This document shows, in pieces, positions 1-7,481 of a DNA stretch of 11,232 nucleotides (within the stretch, counting starts at the first letter, position 1; each line of letters starts with the position of its first letter). The notes beneath the pieces are model-generated. The model was not told the origin of the DNA. It saw only the letters and a program-made list of their open reading frames with translations, and searched no databases. The stretch spans positions 1 to 11,232 of the forward strand of contig JANXWM010000142.1 of assembly GCA_025351145.1 (NCBI GenBank). Reading direction: 5' to 3'. A program made the translations under genes and the position numbers. The DNA is from Chitinophagaceae bacterium (GTDB lineage Bacteria > Bacteroidota > Bacteroidia > Chitinophagales > Chitinophagaceae).

Positions 1-2310
1 GAAAAGTATAGCTGGATAAATATATTTGATGCACGAATCGGCGGGCACGAAATGCTAAACCTTTATGGTGAAGCAATTGTAAAGCTCAATCAAAACCCAA
101 ATATACCGCAACTGTTCCGTGATATTTTTAAGAACGCTTACCTGCCTTACCGTGACCCTGAAACACTGAAACTTTTTCTAAAAACCATTAATGAATTTCA
201 TTACGACCATAGCGAAAAGCTGGGTGATGCTTTTGAATATTTGTTATCTGTATTGGGTTCGCAGGGCGATGCAGGCCAGTTCAGAACGCCAAGGCATATC
301 ATCGATTTTATTGTGGCTGTTTTGCAACCTAAGAAAAATGAAACCATCTGCGATCCGGCATGTGGCACGGCTGGCTTCCTTATTTCATCGTACAAATACA
401 TAGTAGAAAAAAACACTAAAAAACATAAAGGCGATTTGCTTACCCCGGATGATAAGAAAAAAATGATGCAGCGTTTTACGGGCTATGATATTTCGCCCGA
501 TATGGTAAGGCTTAGTTTGGTAAACATGTACCTGCACAATTTTATAACACCAAAAATTTACGAGTACGATACCCTCACCAGCGAAGAGCGCTGGAACGAA
601 AGCTTCGATATCATTATGGCTAACCCGCCGTTTATGTCGCCCAAAGGCGGCATAAAGCCGCATAAGAAATTTACCATGCAGGCAAACCGTAGCGAAGTTT
701 TGTTTGTGGATTACATTGCCGAGCATATTAACCCTGCCACCGGGCGTGCAGGTATTATTGTACCCGAAGGCATTATTTTCCAGAGCGCCAATGCTTATAA
801 ACAATTGCGGCAACTGCTGGTAGATAAAAAGTTTTTGTATGCTGTGGTAAGCTTACCCGCCGGAATATTTCAACCATACAGCGGTGTAAAAACTTCTATT
901 CTTTTAATGGACAGAACGCTGGCAAAAAAGACAGACAATATTTTATTTGTAAAAATTGATAATGATGGTTTCGATCTCGGCGCACAGCGCAGGGCAATAG
1001 ATAAAAACGATTTAACTGCTGCGTTGCTGCATTTGCAGGAATACAAAGAAGCAATATTAAATAATACTGCATTTACAAGTGATAACAAAAATGTTTTTGC
1101 AGTTGATAAGAAACTGATTAAAGGAACTGGTGATTATAATTTATCTGGTGATCGATATAAAGAAAGTGTGTCGGTTAGACAAAGCCATTGGAATATCGTT
1201 GAGTTGGGTGATGTAGTGAATTTTAAAACCGGTAAATTAAATTCAAATGCTGCTGTTGAAAATGGAGAGTTCCCCTTCTTTACTTGCTCAAAAGAAATTT
1301 TTCGAATTGACAAATATTCTTTCGATTGTGAGGCAATTTTGTTGAGTGGAAATAATGCAAGTGGCGATTTCGATGTGAAGTATTATAAAGGGAAATTTGA
1401 TGCCTATCAAAGAACATATGTTATAATTGTAAAGAACAATGAGATTTTACTTTATAAATTTTTACAGAAACAGTTAGAATTAAAACTTCAAGAATTAAAA
1501 AATAAATCTATTGGAGGATTAACCCGGTATCTCACTCTTCCAATGATATCTTCTCTTTTAATTCCTCTTCCTCCACTCCCCATTCAACAACAAATAGTAG
1601 CCAAAATAGAAAGCTACCAGGCCATTATAAACGGAGCTAAACAAGTTGTAGAAAATTATAAACCACAAATTGATATTGATGCTGATTGGGAAATAGTAGA
1701 GTTAGAAGAAGTTTCAGTAGTAAAAGATGGAACACATGAGTCGCCTCAATATTTTAACAATGGAATACCTTTTTTGACTCAAAAAAACATTACTGAAAAT
1801 GGCCTTTCTTTTTCTGATATAAAATTTATTGCTGAGTCTGACCATGATAAATTTTATAAAAGGTCAAATGTTGCTTTCGGCGATATACTTATTTCAATGA
1901 TAGGAGCAAATAGAGGTATGTGTTGTATAGTTAATAACGATAGAATATTTAGTATAAAGAACGTCGGGCTAATAAAGCAATCTGATAAGATAAATCAACT
2001 ATACTTACTTTATTTTTTGAAAAGTGAAACTGCAATACAGTACATTGCTTTAATGTCAAAAGGGGGTGCACAAGAATTTATTGGTTTAAGTTCATTAAGA
2101 AAATTTCCAATCCCTCTTCCCCCACTTTCCATCCAGCAACAAATCGTCACCCGCATAGAGCAGGAGCAGCAATTGGTAAATGCCAATAAAGAGCTTATAA
2201 AAATGTATGAGCAAAAAATAAAAGACGAAATAAACAAGCTCTGGCAGCCCGCCAAAAAAGAAATACTGTACCCGCAGAATCAAGTGTTGAGTATGGTAGC
2301 AGAGCCATAA
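1..2310 (+). CDS. hsdM: Type I restriction-modification HsdM-HsdS fusion protein (5' partial)
   Basis: This gene encodes an adenine-N6 DNA methyltransferase fused to its own DNA-specificity subunit, so one chain would both recognise and methylate the target. The frame is open from base 1 through an internal ATG at base 52, and the first 17 codons already look like HsdM, so the true start lies upstream. Counting from the Met at base 52, motif I DPACGTAGF is at about residues 101-109 and the catalytic NPPF motif at 191-194, the motif order of gamma-class N6-adenine methylases. From about residue 378 the protein becomes HsdS-like. TRD1 starts near SHWNIVELGD and ends in LPPLPIQQQIVAKIE (about 507-521). 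TRD2 starts near DADWEIVELEE (about 543) and ends in LPPLSIQQQIVTRIE (about 690-704) plus a helical spacer. No nuclease/translocase HsdR is visible; it would have to lie upstream. The TRD part is much more AT-rich than the HsdM part. Confidence 0.93.
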   Translation, partial: EKYSWINIFDARIGGHEMLNLYGEAIVKLNQNPNIPQLFRDIFKNAYLPYRDPETLKLFLKTINEFHYDHSEKLGDAFEYLLSVLGSQGDAGQFRTPRHIIDFIVAVLQPKKNETICDPACGTAGFLISSYKYIVEKNTKKHKGDLLTPDDKKKMMQRFTGYDISPDMVRLSLVNMYLHNFITPKIYEYDTLTSEERWNESFDIIMANPPFMSPKGGIKPHKKFTMQANRSEVLFVDYIAEHINPATGRAGIIVPEGIIFQSANAYKQLRQLLVDKKFLYAVVSLPAGIFQPYSGVKTSILLMDRTLAKKTDNILFVKIDNDGFDLGAQRRAIDKNDLTAALLHLQEYKEAILNNTAFTSDNKNVFAVDKKLIKGTGDYNLSGDRYKESVSVRQSHWNIVELGDVVNFKTGKLNSNAAVENGEFPFFTCSKEIFRIDKYSFDCEAILLSGNNASGDFDVKYYKGKFDAYQRTYVIIVKNNEILLYKFLQKQLELKLQELKNKSIGGLTRYLTLPMISSLLIPLPPLPIQQQIVAKIESYQAIINGAKQVVENYKPQIDIDADWEIVELEEVSVVKDGTHESPQYFNNGIPFLTQKNITENGLSFSDIKFIAESDHDKFYKRSNVAFGDILISMIGANRGMCCIVNNDRIFSIKNVGLIKQSDKINQLYLLYFLKSETAIQYIALMSKGGAQEFIGLSSLRKFPIPLPPLSIQQQIVTRIEQEQQLVNANKELIKMYEQKIKDEINKLWQPAKKEILYPQNQVLSMVAEP

Positions 2311-2348
2311 ATTTTATTAACCCGGCTATAGTTATAAATTCAGCTTCG

Positions 2349-2605
2349 TTGCGTCGCACACTTGTACGTTCGGATTAAGAATCAGCCGTTGGCATAGTTA
2401 TTTTTCAGAAGTTGGTTTTATAGCCCCAGAGGGGCAAAATGTTAGTAGAAACATGTTTTAATCATACGTAAGAGCCCCGGAGGGGCGAAACATTTTACAT
2501 ATTCCCCCTCCTTCCGTGGTGCCTCTCTGCACGCAACACCTACGCCTCAATCTACGCTTCGGTAAAGCCCAATAAATGATCCGAACGTACAAGAGTGCGA
2601 CGCAA
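2349..2605. repeat. Inverted-repeat element, long copy 1
   Basis: The left arm (2349-2375) and right arm (2579-2605) are inverted copies of the ~26-bp arm found in three other gaps of this window. The left arm carries the variant CACACTTG where most arms have CACTCTTG, so the two arms mismatch at that base. The first ~25 bases inside the left arm resemble the same position of the 4710 and 9765 copies (GGATTA, then a CAGC/GAGC block). The ~50 bases before the right arm resemble the 9765 copy (shared GCTTCGGTAAA and CCGAA). About 150 bp in the middle (roughly 2397-2543) have no counterpart in the compact copies and hold a different repeat. No flanking target duplication is visible. Confidence 0.85.
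2419..2500. repeat. Two copies of a GCCCC-nnn-GGGGC hairpin repeat
   Basis: Two related units lie 51 bp apart in direct orientation. The first has TAGCCCCAGAGGGGCAAAAT at 2421-2440, the second AGAGCCCCGGAGGGGCGAAA at 2471-2490. Each can form a 5-bp GC stem with a 3-base loop and is followed by an AT-rich tail containing ATGTT or ACATT. Both sit inside the long inverted-repeat element, in the part that has no counterpart in the compact copies. They therefore look like a second dispersed repeat family inserted into the first (inference). Confidence 0.6.
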
Positions 2606-2760
2606 GTAGAGTTCAATAGCATTACTTATGCCCGGTACAAAAAATCAATTTTTCTTAAACAGGATTTTCATAAAACTAATGCCCGTAAGCATGCGGGAGC
2701 ATTGTTGGTTTATTTTAACAACTGTAAAATAAAAATCATTCATTTCCTGATTGATTACAA

Positions 2761-2790
2761 TTTGTAAACACTTGTGCAGGGTTACTTTTC
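2761..2790 (+). promoter_or_regulatory. Possible Bacteroidota-type promoter for the MgsA-like/MFS operon
   Basis: TTTG at 2761-2764 and TACTTTTC at 2783-2790 are 18 bases apart. This is close to the Bacteroidota sigma-ABfr pattern (-33 TTTG, -7 TAnnTTTG), with one mismatch in the -7 box and slightly short spacing. Transcription from here would leave a leader of about 140 bases before the likely start codon. That leader would contain a small hairpin (AGTGTA/TACACT, 2810-2826) and the terminator-like stem at 2874-2895. A bacterial-type TATAAT at 2804-2809 has no convincing -35 partner. Confidence 0.3.
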
Positions 2791-2873
2791 TCCAAAGCGG
2801 GTATATAATAGTGTAAAGGGTACACTTAAGGAGAAACAGATATAAATATACCTTGAGAACTTTAAAAAACGAT

Positions 2874-2909
2874 GCCTGCTGCAGTAACAGCGGGCAATTA
2901 TTTTTTATT
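2874..2909 (+). terminator. Terminator-like hairpin in the leader of the MgsA-like gene (possible attenuator)
   Basis: GCCTGCTG (2874-2881) pairs with CAGCGGGC (2888-2895) around the loop CAGTAA. This gives an 8-bp stem with one U-G pair, followed by AATTATTTTTTATT. That is the form of an intrinsic terminator, yet it lies only about 40 bases before the likely start codon of the next gene. It is too far from hsdMS (565 bp) to be its natural terminator. A 19-codon reading frame starts at an ATG at 2872, overlaps the stem and ends at 2931, so a translated leader peptide is possible but unproven. Transcription attenuation of the downstream operon is the simplest reading. Confidence 0.5.
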
Positions 2910-2936
2910 ATGGCAAACATTAAAAAATTAACAACA

Positions 2937-3413
2937 ATGATGAGTACAGTAAATATAAACAACACAAAACGCATTGCTTTTGTAGTGCATGAAGATAAAA
3001 AATCTGAGCTGATAGAATGGTCATATTTTAATAAAGACCTTTTGATGCAGCACGAGATAACGGCACCCGGCAATGCAGCAAATATTTTAGAAGGAACACT
3101 GAATAAAACCATTAACAGGTTACCCGGCGGTACGGAAGATGGTTTTGCGCCATTGGGCTCTTTGATAGCAGAAGGAAAGATTGACATCGTTATTTTCTTC
3201 TGGAACACGAACGAAACGCAAATGCAAAAGAATGGTATTAAAACTCTGCTGCGTACCGCGCTTGCAAACAATGTAATAGTTGCGTGCAATAAAATAACAG
3301 CGGCGTTTATTCTTACTTCTTCTTTAATGAATAAAGAAAAGCCCGAAGCTACTTCCAGCTATTCAAACCTTGTAGAAGAGAATGGTAAATCGCCGCGGAT
3401 TAAAGTAGCCTGA
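2937..3413 (+). CDS. Methylglyoxal synthase-like protein with degenerate active site
   Basis: A 158-residue protein, close to the ~152 residues of MgsA, the cytosolic enzyme that turns dihydroxyacetone phosphate into methylglyoxal and phosphate. Family sequence is clear in KRIAFVVHEDKK (11-22), the core around LGSLIAEGKIDIVIFFW (73-89), KTLLR (102-106) and NVIVACNKITAAFI (112-125). Set against E. coli MgsA as I recall it, His19 is kept (H18), but the phosphate-binding TGTTG loop is PGNAA (44-48), GGDQQ has become GGTEDGFAP (64-72), Asp91 is N90, His98 is Q97 and Asp101 is G100. Catalysis as in MgsA is therefore doubtful; a binding or regulatory role is inference. I chose ATG 2937 (a second ATG follows at 2940) because the family core begins about 10 residues later. 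ATG 2910 directly after the T-run and TTG 2853 are in-frame alternatives. The MFS gene follows after 29 bases on the same strand. Confidence 0.78.
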   Translation: MMSTVNINNTKRIAFVVHEDKKSELIEWSYFNKDLLMQHEITAPGNAANILEGTLNKTINRLPGGTEDGFAPLGSLIAEGKIDIVIFFWNTNETQMQKNGIKTLLRTALANNVIVACNKITAAFILTSSLMNKEKPEATSSYSNLVEENGKSPRIKVA

Positions 3414-3442
3414 AGCACATTTTTAATTAAACTATTTAAATT

Positions 3443-4597
3443 ATGAGTTTATCCATTTCATATAATAACATTCGTTTACACCGTATTGCGGTTAGTGTTT
3501 TTTTCTTTGTGGCGGGACTCACTTTTGCCAGTTGGGCAAGCCGCATCCCCGACATAAAAACCAAACTGGATTTAACCGAAGCCGGACTTGGCGCTGTGCT
3601 TTTTGCACTGCCTGTTGGTCAGTTGGTTAGTCTGCCCATTTCGGGCTGGCTTATATCGCGTTTTGGAAGCAGGCAACTTGTTATTGGCGCTGCCATTCTT
3701 TACCCGCTTACGTTAATACTGTTGGCACTTGCTGCCACAAGCTGGCAATTAATTGCAGGCCTTTTCTTTTTTGGTTTATGGGCAAACCTGGTAAACATTG
3801 CCATGAACACACAGGCAGTAGGCGTGGAGAAATTATACGGCAGGTCTATCATGGCTTCCTTTCACGGGTTGTGGAGCCTTGCGGGTTTTACAGGTGCGGC
3901 CATAGGCAGTTTATTTGTTTCCGCAGATATTTCGCCGCTGCTGCATTTTTCCATTATCTGTGCATTAACGGGCCTGCTGGTATTTACATTTTATAAAAAC
4001 ACTTTACCAACCAGTTTCGGGAACAAGGGTTCGTCGCAGCCTTTTTTTGTAAAGCCGGACAAACGCATTTTAATCCTCGGTCTTATCGCGTTCTGCTGTA
4101 TGGTTTGCGAAGGGGCGATGGCTGACTGGAGTGGTGTGTACTTTCAAAAAGTGGTGCAAACACCCGCTACCTATACAGCGATTGGTTATGTTGCTTTTAC
4201 CGGAATGATGGCCACAGGCCGTTTTCTGGGAGATTACCTGGTAACAAGATTTGGTGTAAAACATATTTTACAGGTAAGCGGTATTCTTATCGCAACGGGT
4301 TTAATGACGGCGGTATTATTTCCTTATCCCTTTACAGCTACAGCCGGATGTTTGCTTGTTGGCCTTGGTGTTTCCTGTGTAGTGCCCGTTATTTTTGGGC
4401 TGGCAGGCAAATCTACCAATATGTCTCCTGGTCTGGCTTTGGCTGCCGTTTCAACCATTAGTTTTCTTGGCTTTTTAATTGGGCCGCCGCTGATTGGTTT
4501 AATTGCACAGGCTTCAAGTTTGCGATGGTCGTTTACCATTATTGCAGCGCTTGGTTTTGGCACAACTTTGCTGGCTGGTAAAGTAAAAACTGCTTAG
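3443..4597 (+). CDS. MFS transporter, YbjJ-like
   Basis: A 384-residue inner-membrane protein of the major facilitator superfamily with about 12 hydrophobic segments: six in residues 12-185, a short cytoplasmic linker (about 186-206), then six in 207-380. Motif-A-like loops follow segments 2 and 8: GWLISRFGSRQ (68-78) and GRFLGDYLVTRFG (259-271), the first lacking the usual acidic residue. The N-terminal FFFVAGLTFASWASRIPDIK, the EGAMADWSGVYF block (223-234) and FLGFLIGPPLIG (341-352) are typical of the YbjJ-type branch, whose substrates are mostly unknown. The start ATG follows an AT-rich stretch with no Shine-Dalgarno, normal for Bacteroidota. It lies 29 bases after the MgsA-like gene and before a strong terminator, so the two probably form an operon. 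Export of a metabolite tied to the upstream protein is possible but not shown. Confidence 0.93.
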   Translation: MSLSISYNNIRLHRIAVSVFFFVAGLTFASWASRIPDIKTKLDLTEAGLGAVLFALPVGQLVSLPISGWLISRFGSRQLVIGAAILYPLTLILLALAATSWQLIAGLFFFGLWANLVNIAMNTQAVGVEKLYGRSIMASFHGLWSLAGFTGAAIGSLFVSADISPLLHFSIICALTGLLVFTFYKNTLPTSFGNKGSSQPFFVKPDKRILILGLIAFCCMVCEGAMADWSGVYFQKVVQTPATYTAIGYVAFTGMMATGRFLGDYLVTRFGVKHILQVSGILIATGLMTAVLFPYPFTATAGCLLVGLGVSCVVPVIFGLAGKSTNMSPGLALAAVSTISFLGFLIGPPLIGLIAQASSLRWSFTIIAALGFGTTLLAGKVKTA

Positions 4598-4636
4598 GCC
4601 GGCTGAATAAACAATAATTCAACTCCGCATAAATTT

Positions 4637-4676
4637 AATCTCCGCAGTATTTAAAAATGCTGTGGAGATTTTTTTA
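4637..4676 (+). terminator. Intrinsic terminator of the MFS gene
   Basis: AATCTCCGCAG (4637-4647) pairs with CTGTGGAGATT (4660-4670) with a single G-U pair. The stem extends through TATT/AATG (4648-4651 with 4656-4659) to about 15 bp with a four-base loop. A run of T follows to 4675. It lies 40 bases after the MFS stop codon and just before the convergent permease region. Confidence 0.88.
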
Positions 4677-4709
4677 TTGGCCGGCTTAAGTTTTTTATAG
4701 CATCGGCTG

Positions 4710-4816
4710 TTGCGTCGCACTCTTGTACGTTCGGATTATGACTGAGCTTTTTTGAACACCGGAATCAGTAAGCCTTAAGCTGCGTAAAATTCCTAAAGTA
4801 CAAGAGTGCGACGCAA
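4710..4816. repeat. Inverted-repeat element, compact copy 2
   Basis: The left arm TTGCGTCGCACTCTTGTACG continues into TTCGGATTA (4710-4738). The right arm (4792-4816) is its reverse complement with two mismatches (CCTAAAGTAC for CCGAACGTAC). The outer 19 bp (4710-4728 and 4798-4816) pair perfectly. The whole unit is 107 bp, near the 104 bp of the copy at 9765, and both carry the same AAAGTA change in the right arm. It lies between two convergent genes, after the MFS terminator, where it could also act as a structured 3' end for the minus-strand permease. No T-run follows on either strand. Confidence 0.9.
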
Positions 4817-4872
4817 CGAAAGCTTCATTTATATTCTTAGTTTGATCCAAATAAATTAAAAAGATGATCTAA

Positions 4873-7314
4873 TTACTCCGTTCTCAAACTCTTTACAGGA
4901 TTGGCTATTGCTGCTTTTAAACTTTGAACACTCACCGTAATCAACGCAATACTTAATGCCGATAAACCTGCAACCGCAAACACCCACCAGCTAATACTTG
5001 TACGGTACGCAAAGTTTTGAAGCCAGTTGTTCATGGCCCACCAGGCAAGCGGTGTTGAAATTAAGAAGGCGATGATAACGAGCCATAAAAATTCTTTCGA
5101 TAATAAAGTGAACAACGAATTTACGCTGGCACCAAGCACTTTTCTTATACCAATTTCTTTGGTGCGGCGCTTTGCGGTGAATATGGATAAACCAACCAAA
5201 CCAAGGCAGGCAATAAGAATTACCAGCACTGAAATACTTAAGGCAAGCGTGCTTGCTTTTTGTTCGTCAGTATACTGCGTATCGTATGCTTCCTTTAATA
5301 AATTGTACTGGAAAGGGTTGCCGGCATAAATTTTTGAGTACACAGATTTTATTGCCGCAATTTTTTGTGGCAAATTATCTGTGCTCATTTTTATGGTAAA
5401 TTTATTATCGTTATGCTGCGGGAAAAACACAATTGGTTCAATAAGTTCTTTTAAAGATTTATGATGATAATCTTTTACCACAGCCACAACCTGGTATTGG
5501 TTATCGTTCCATTTTATCATTTGGTTTACTGCTGCACCGGGTGCAAAGTGCAAAGCCTTTTCTGCGGCTTCATTGATCATTACCTTATCACCTTTAAAAC
5601 CTTTATCTGCCTCCGTTGAAATAAAATTTCTTCCTTCGGCAAAAGCTATCTGGTAAGTAGGGAAGTAATTTTCGTCAACCAAAGCAATATTATAATTTTT
5701 GTCTTTATCCGCTTTTGAAGGTGTGAGATTGGTAACCCCCGCGGTAGAAAAATTATAGCCATAACCAATGCCAGGTACGCAGCCAGTTTGACTTTCCTTT
5801 TCTATAAAAGGTAATTTTTGCAGCTCGTTCATAAATACCTGGTTGCTGTTTTCGCCGAGGCCTTCTCTAATGCTCGGTCCGTCAATTACAACAAGGTTAT
5901 TGATGTTCATACCAAGGTTACTGTTCTTCATAAACTGCAACTGGTCATAAGCAATAATTGTGGCAGTGATGAATAAGATGGAAATTACAAATTGAAATAT
6001 TACCAGACCTTTCCGCAGCAGCACATTGCCAAGTTTTCCATTATCATTAAAGCGTATAGCATTAATTGGTTTAAAGCGGGACAGTACAAAACCTACATAG
6101 CCACCACAAAGCAAAACACCCGCAACCATAATGCCCGCTGCAGTAAGCCATGTGGAAGTATGATTGATATACTCAAGCGATAAAGGCTTGCCGGTTATGT
6201 AATTGAATAATCCCTGCACCATCATCACAATTAAAAATGCAAGGGCAAGGCTCACGATGTTTAAAATAAACGCTTCAGTTATGTAGCGGAAAACGATTTG
6301 TTTTTTACCACTGCCGATGATCTTATGTATACCAATATCTTTTGCCTGGCTAATGGCATGCGCCGTAGAAAAATTAATGTAGTTGATCCAGGCAATGCAA
6401 AGCACTAAAACGCCCAATGCAAAAATAAAATATACCATTGCCATTGATCCTGCGGTTGGGTTATTGTCTTTAATATTATTTCCTAAATGAAGTTCGCTTA
6501 CAGGCTGTAATTCGAGCACACCATCAGCTTTGCTGTACCCGGGTTTGTTTTGTGTATACAGCTTTGTTGCAGCAGCAGCAACAGTTGCCGGGTTTACGCC
6601 ATCTTTGAGCAGGAGATAAGATCCAAATGCCTGCACACCCCAATTATCGAGTGTGGCCCATGAATTATCGCCTATGTATGCGGCATTGTTCAAACTTTCC
6701 AGGGAGAATAAATAATCAAACTGTATATCGCTTTGTTTGGGTACATCATTCACAACGCCGCAAACAGCGGCGGTTAACAGGCCAAACTGATTGTGTAATT
6801 GAATGGTTTTACCAATTGCATTTTCATTACCGAATAGTTTTTTGGCGATCGACGCGGTTATTGCAACAGTATTGGGTTTGTCTAATTCATTGGTGCCTGC
6901 AATTAAAGGAAAACTGAAAATATCGAGGAAAGATTTGTCAGCAAACACAGCGCCGTCCTCACGAAAAGTTTTGCGGTCTGCCACACTGCTGCCGGGCTGA
7001 TAAGTAACAATAGCGCCACTGTTGAAATTATCGCCGAACCTTGCAGATGCTTTTATGCCCGGTATATTTTTTTCGGCGGCAGGCGCTATGGCCGACATAA
7101 CCGTTGAAATTTTTCCTTCCTCCTGGGCAATGTTTACCCGGTAAAGGTTTGGCAGGTTTTTATTAAAGGTATTAAACCCCGTTTCGTAACTGTAGTACTC
7201 CAGCGTTAGCATAAACACGCTGAGGCCAATGGCAAGCCCTGCAATATTAAGTGCAGAAAATATCTTTTTTCTGCTGATACTTCTTACGGCTGATTTAATG
7301 TAAAAATTAAACAT
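4873..7314 (-). CDS. ABC transporter permease, MacB/FtsX family (duplicated FtsX domains)
   Basis: An 813-residue inner-membrane permease of the MacB/FtsX type. In this family an ATPase powers movements passed to large periplasmic domains, rather than substrate passage through a channel. About eight membrane segments are visible: 21-41, a periplasmic MacB-type domain, 292-314, 346-368, 388-410 and 435-455, a second periplasmic domain, then 691-712, 740-762 and 775-797. FtsX cytoplasmic loops are clear: QAKDIGIHKIIGSGKKQI (323-340) and RRTKEIGIRKVLGAS (716-730). The C-terminus ANPVKSLRTE is usual for Bacteroidota members. I start at the Met of MFNFYIKSAVRS (base 7314) because family members begin there. 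The longer frame from 7359 adds 15 unrelated residues, the first three encoded in an inverted-repeat arm. No ATPase gene is adjacent, which is common for these permeases in Bacteroidota; substrate unknown. Confidence 0.95.
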   Translation of the reverse strand: MFNFYIKSAVRSISRKKIFSALNIAGLAIGLSVFMLTLEYYSYETGFNTFNKNLPNLYRVNIAQEEGKISTVMSAIAPAAEKNIPGIKASARFGDNFNSGAIVTYQPGSSVADRKTFREDGAVFADKSFLDIFSFPLIAGTNELDKPNTVAITASIAKKLFGNENAIGKTIQLHNQFGLLTAAVCGVVNDVPKQSDIQFDYLFSLESLNNAAYIGDNSWATLDNWGVQAFGSYLLLKDGVNPATVAAAATKLYTQNKPGYSKADGVLELQPVSELHLGNNIKDNNPTAGSMAMVYFIFALGVLVLCIAWINYINFSTAHAISQAKDIGIHKIIGSGKKQIVFRYITEAFILNIVSLALAFLIVMMVQGLFNYITGKPLSLEYINHTSTWLTAAGIMVAGVLLCGGYVGFVLSRFKPINAIRFNDNGKLGNVLLRKGLVIFQFVISILFITATIIAYDQLQFMKNSNLGMNINNLVVIDGPSIREGLGENSNQVFMNELQKLPFIEKESQTGCVPGIGYGYNFSTAGVTNLTPSKADKDKNYNIALVDENYFPTYQIAFAEGRNFISTEADKGFKGDKVMINEAAEKALHFAPGAAVNQMIKWNDNQYQVVAVVKDYHHKSLKELIEPIVFFPQHNDNKFTIKMSTDNLPQKIAAIKSVYSKIYAGNPFQYNLLKEAYDTQYTDEQKASTLALSISVLVILIACLGLVGLSIFTAKRRTKEIGIRKVLGASVNSLFTLLSKEFLWLVIIAFLISTPLAWWAMNNWLQNFAYRTSISWWVFAVAGLSALSIALITVSVQSLKAAIANPVKSLRTE

Positions 7315-7481
7315 AGAATTATTTTTTATTGACCAAACTGTTTTACTACTATGATGCATTCTTGCGTCGCACTCTTGTACGTTCTTAACTTTATTCAGCT
7401 ATCACAAACACAAACGGAAAAAGTTTAAACGAAGTCCATATTAATGAACCCTTTAGATTTATTACAAATACATGCCAATCC

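Noticed and set aside
385..813. 142-residue minus-strand frame
   Set aside because: Antisense shadow of the HsdM methylase domain, which carries motifs I and IV.
2681..2697. CCCG...CGGG hairpin near base 2690
   Set aside because: Only a 4-bp stem with an 8-base loop and no T-run; too weak to report as a feature.
2576..2767. 63-residue plus-strand frame after hsdMS
   Set aside because: Its start and first codons are the right arm of inverted-repeat copy 1, the rest has no recognisable protein character, and an opposite-strand frame covers the same DNA.
2645..3289. 214-residue minus-strand frame
   Set aside because: It lies antisense to the MgsA-like gene, whose family match is clear, and its own translation shows no family character.
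4710..4816. Intrinsic terminator for the permease gene
   Set aside because: The stem is long, but no T-run follows on the minus strand, and the same structure recurs in gaps of other layout, so it is better treated as a repeat element.
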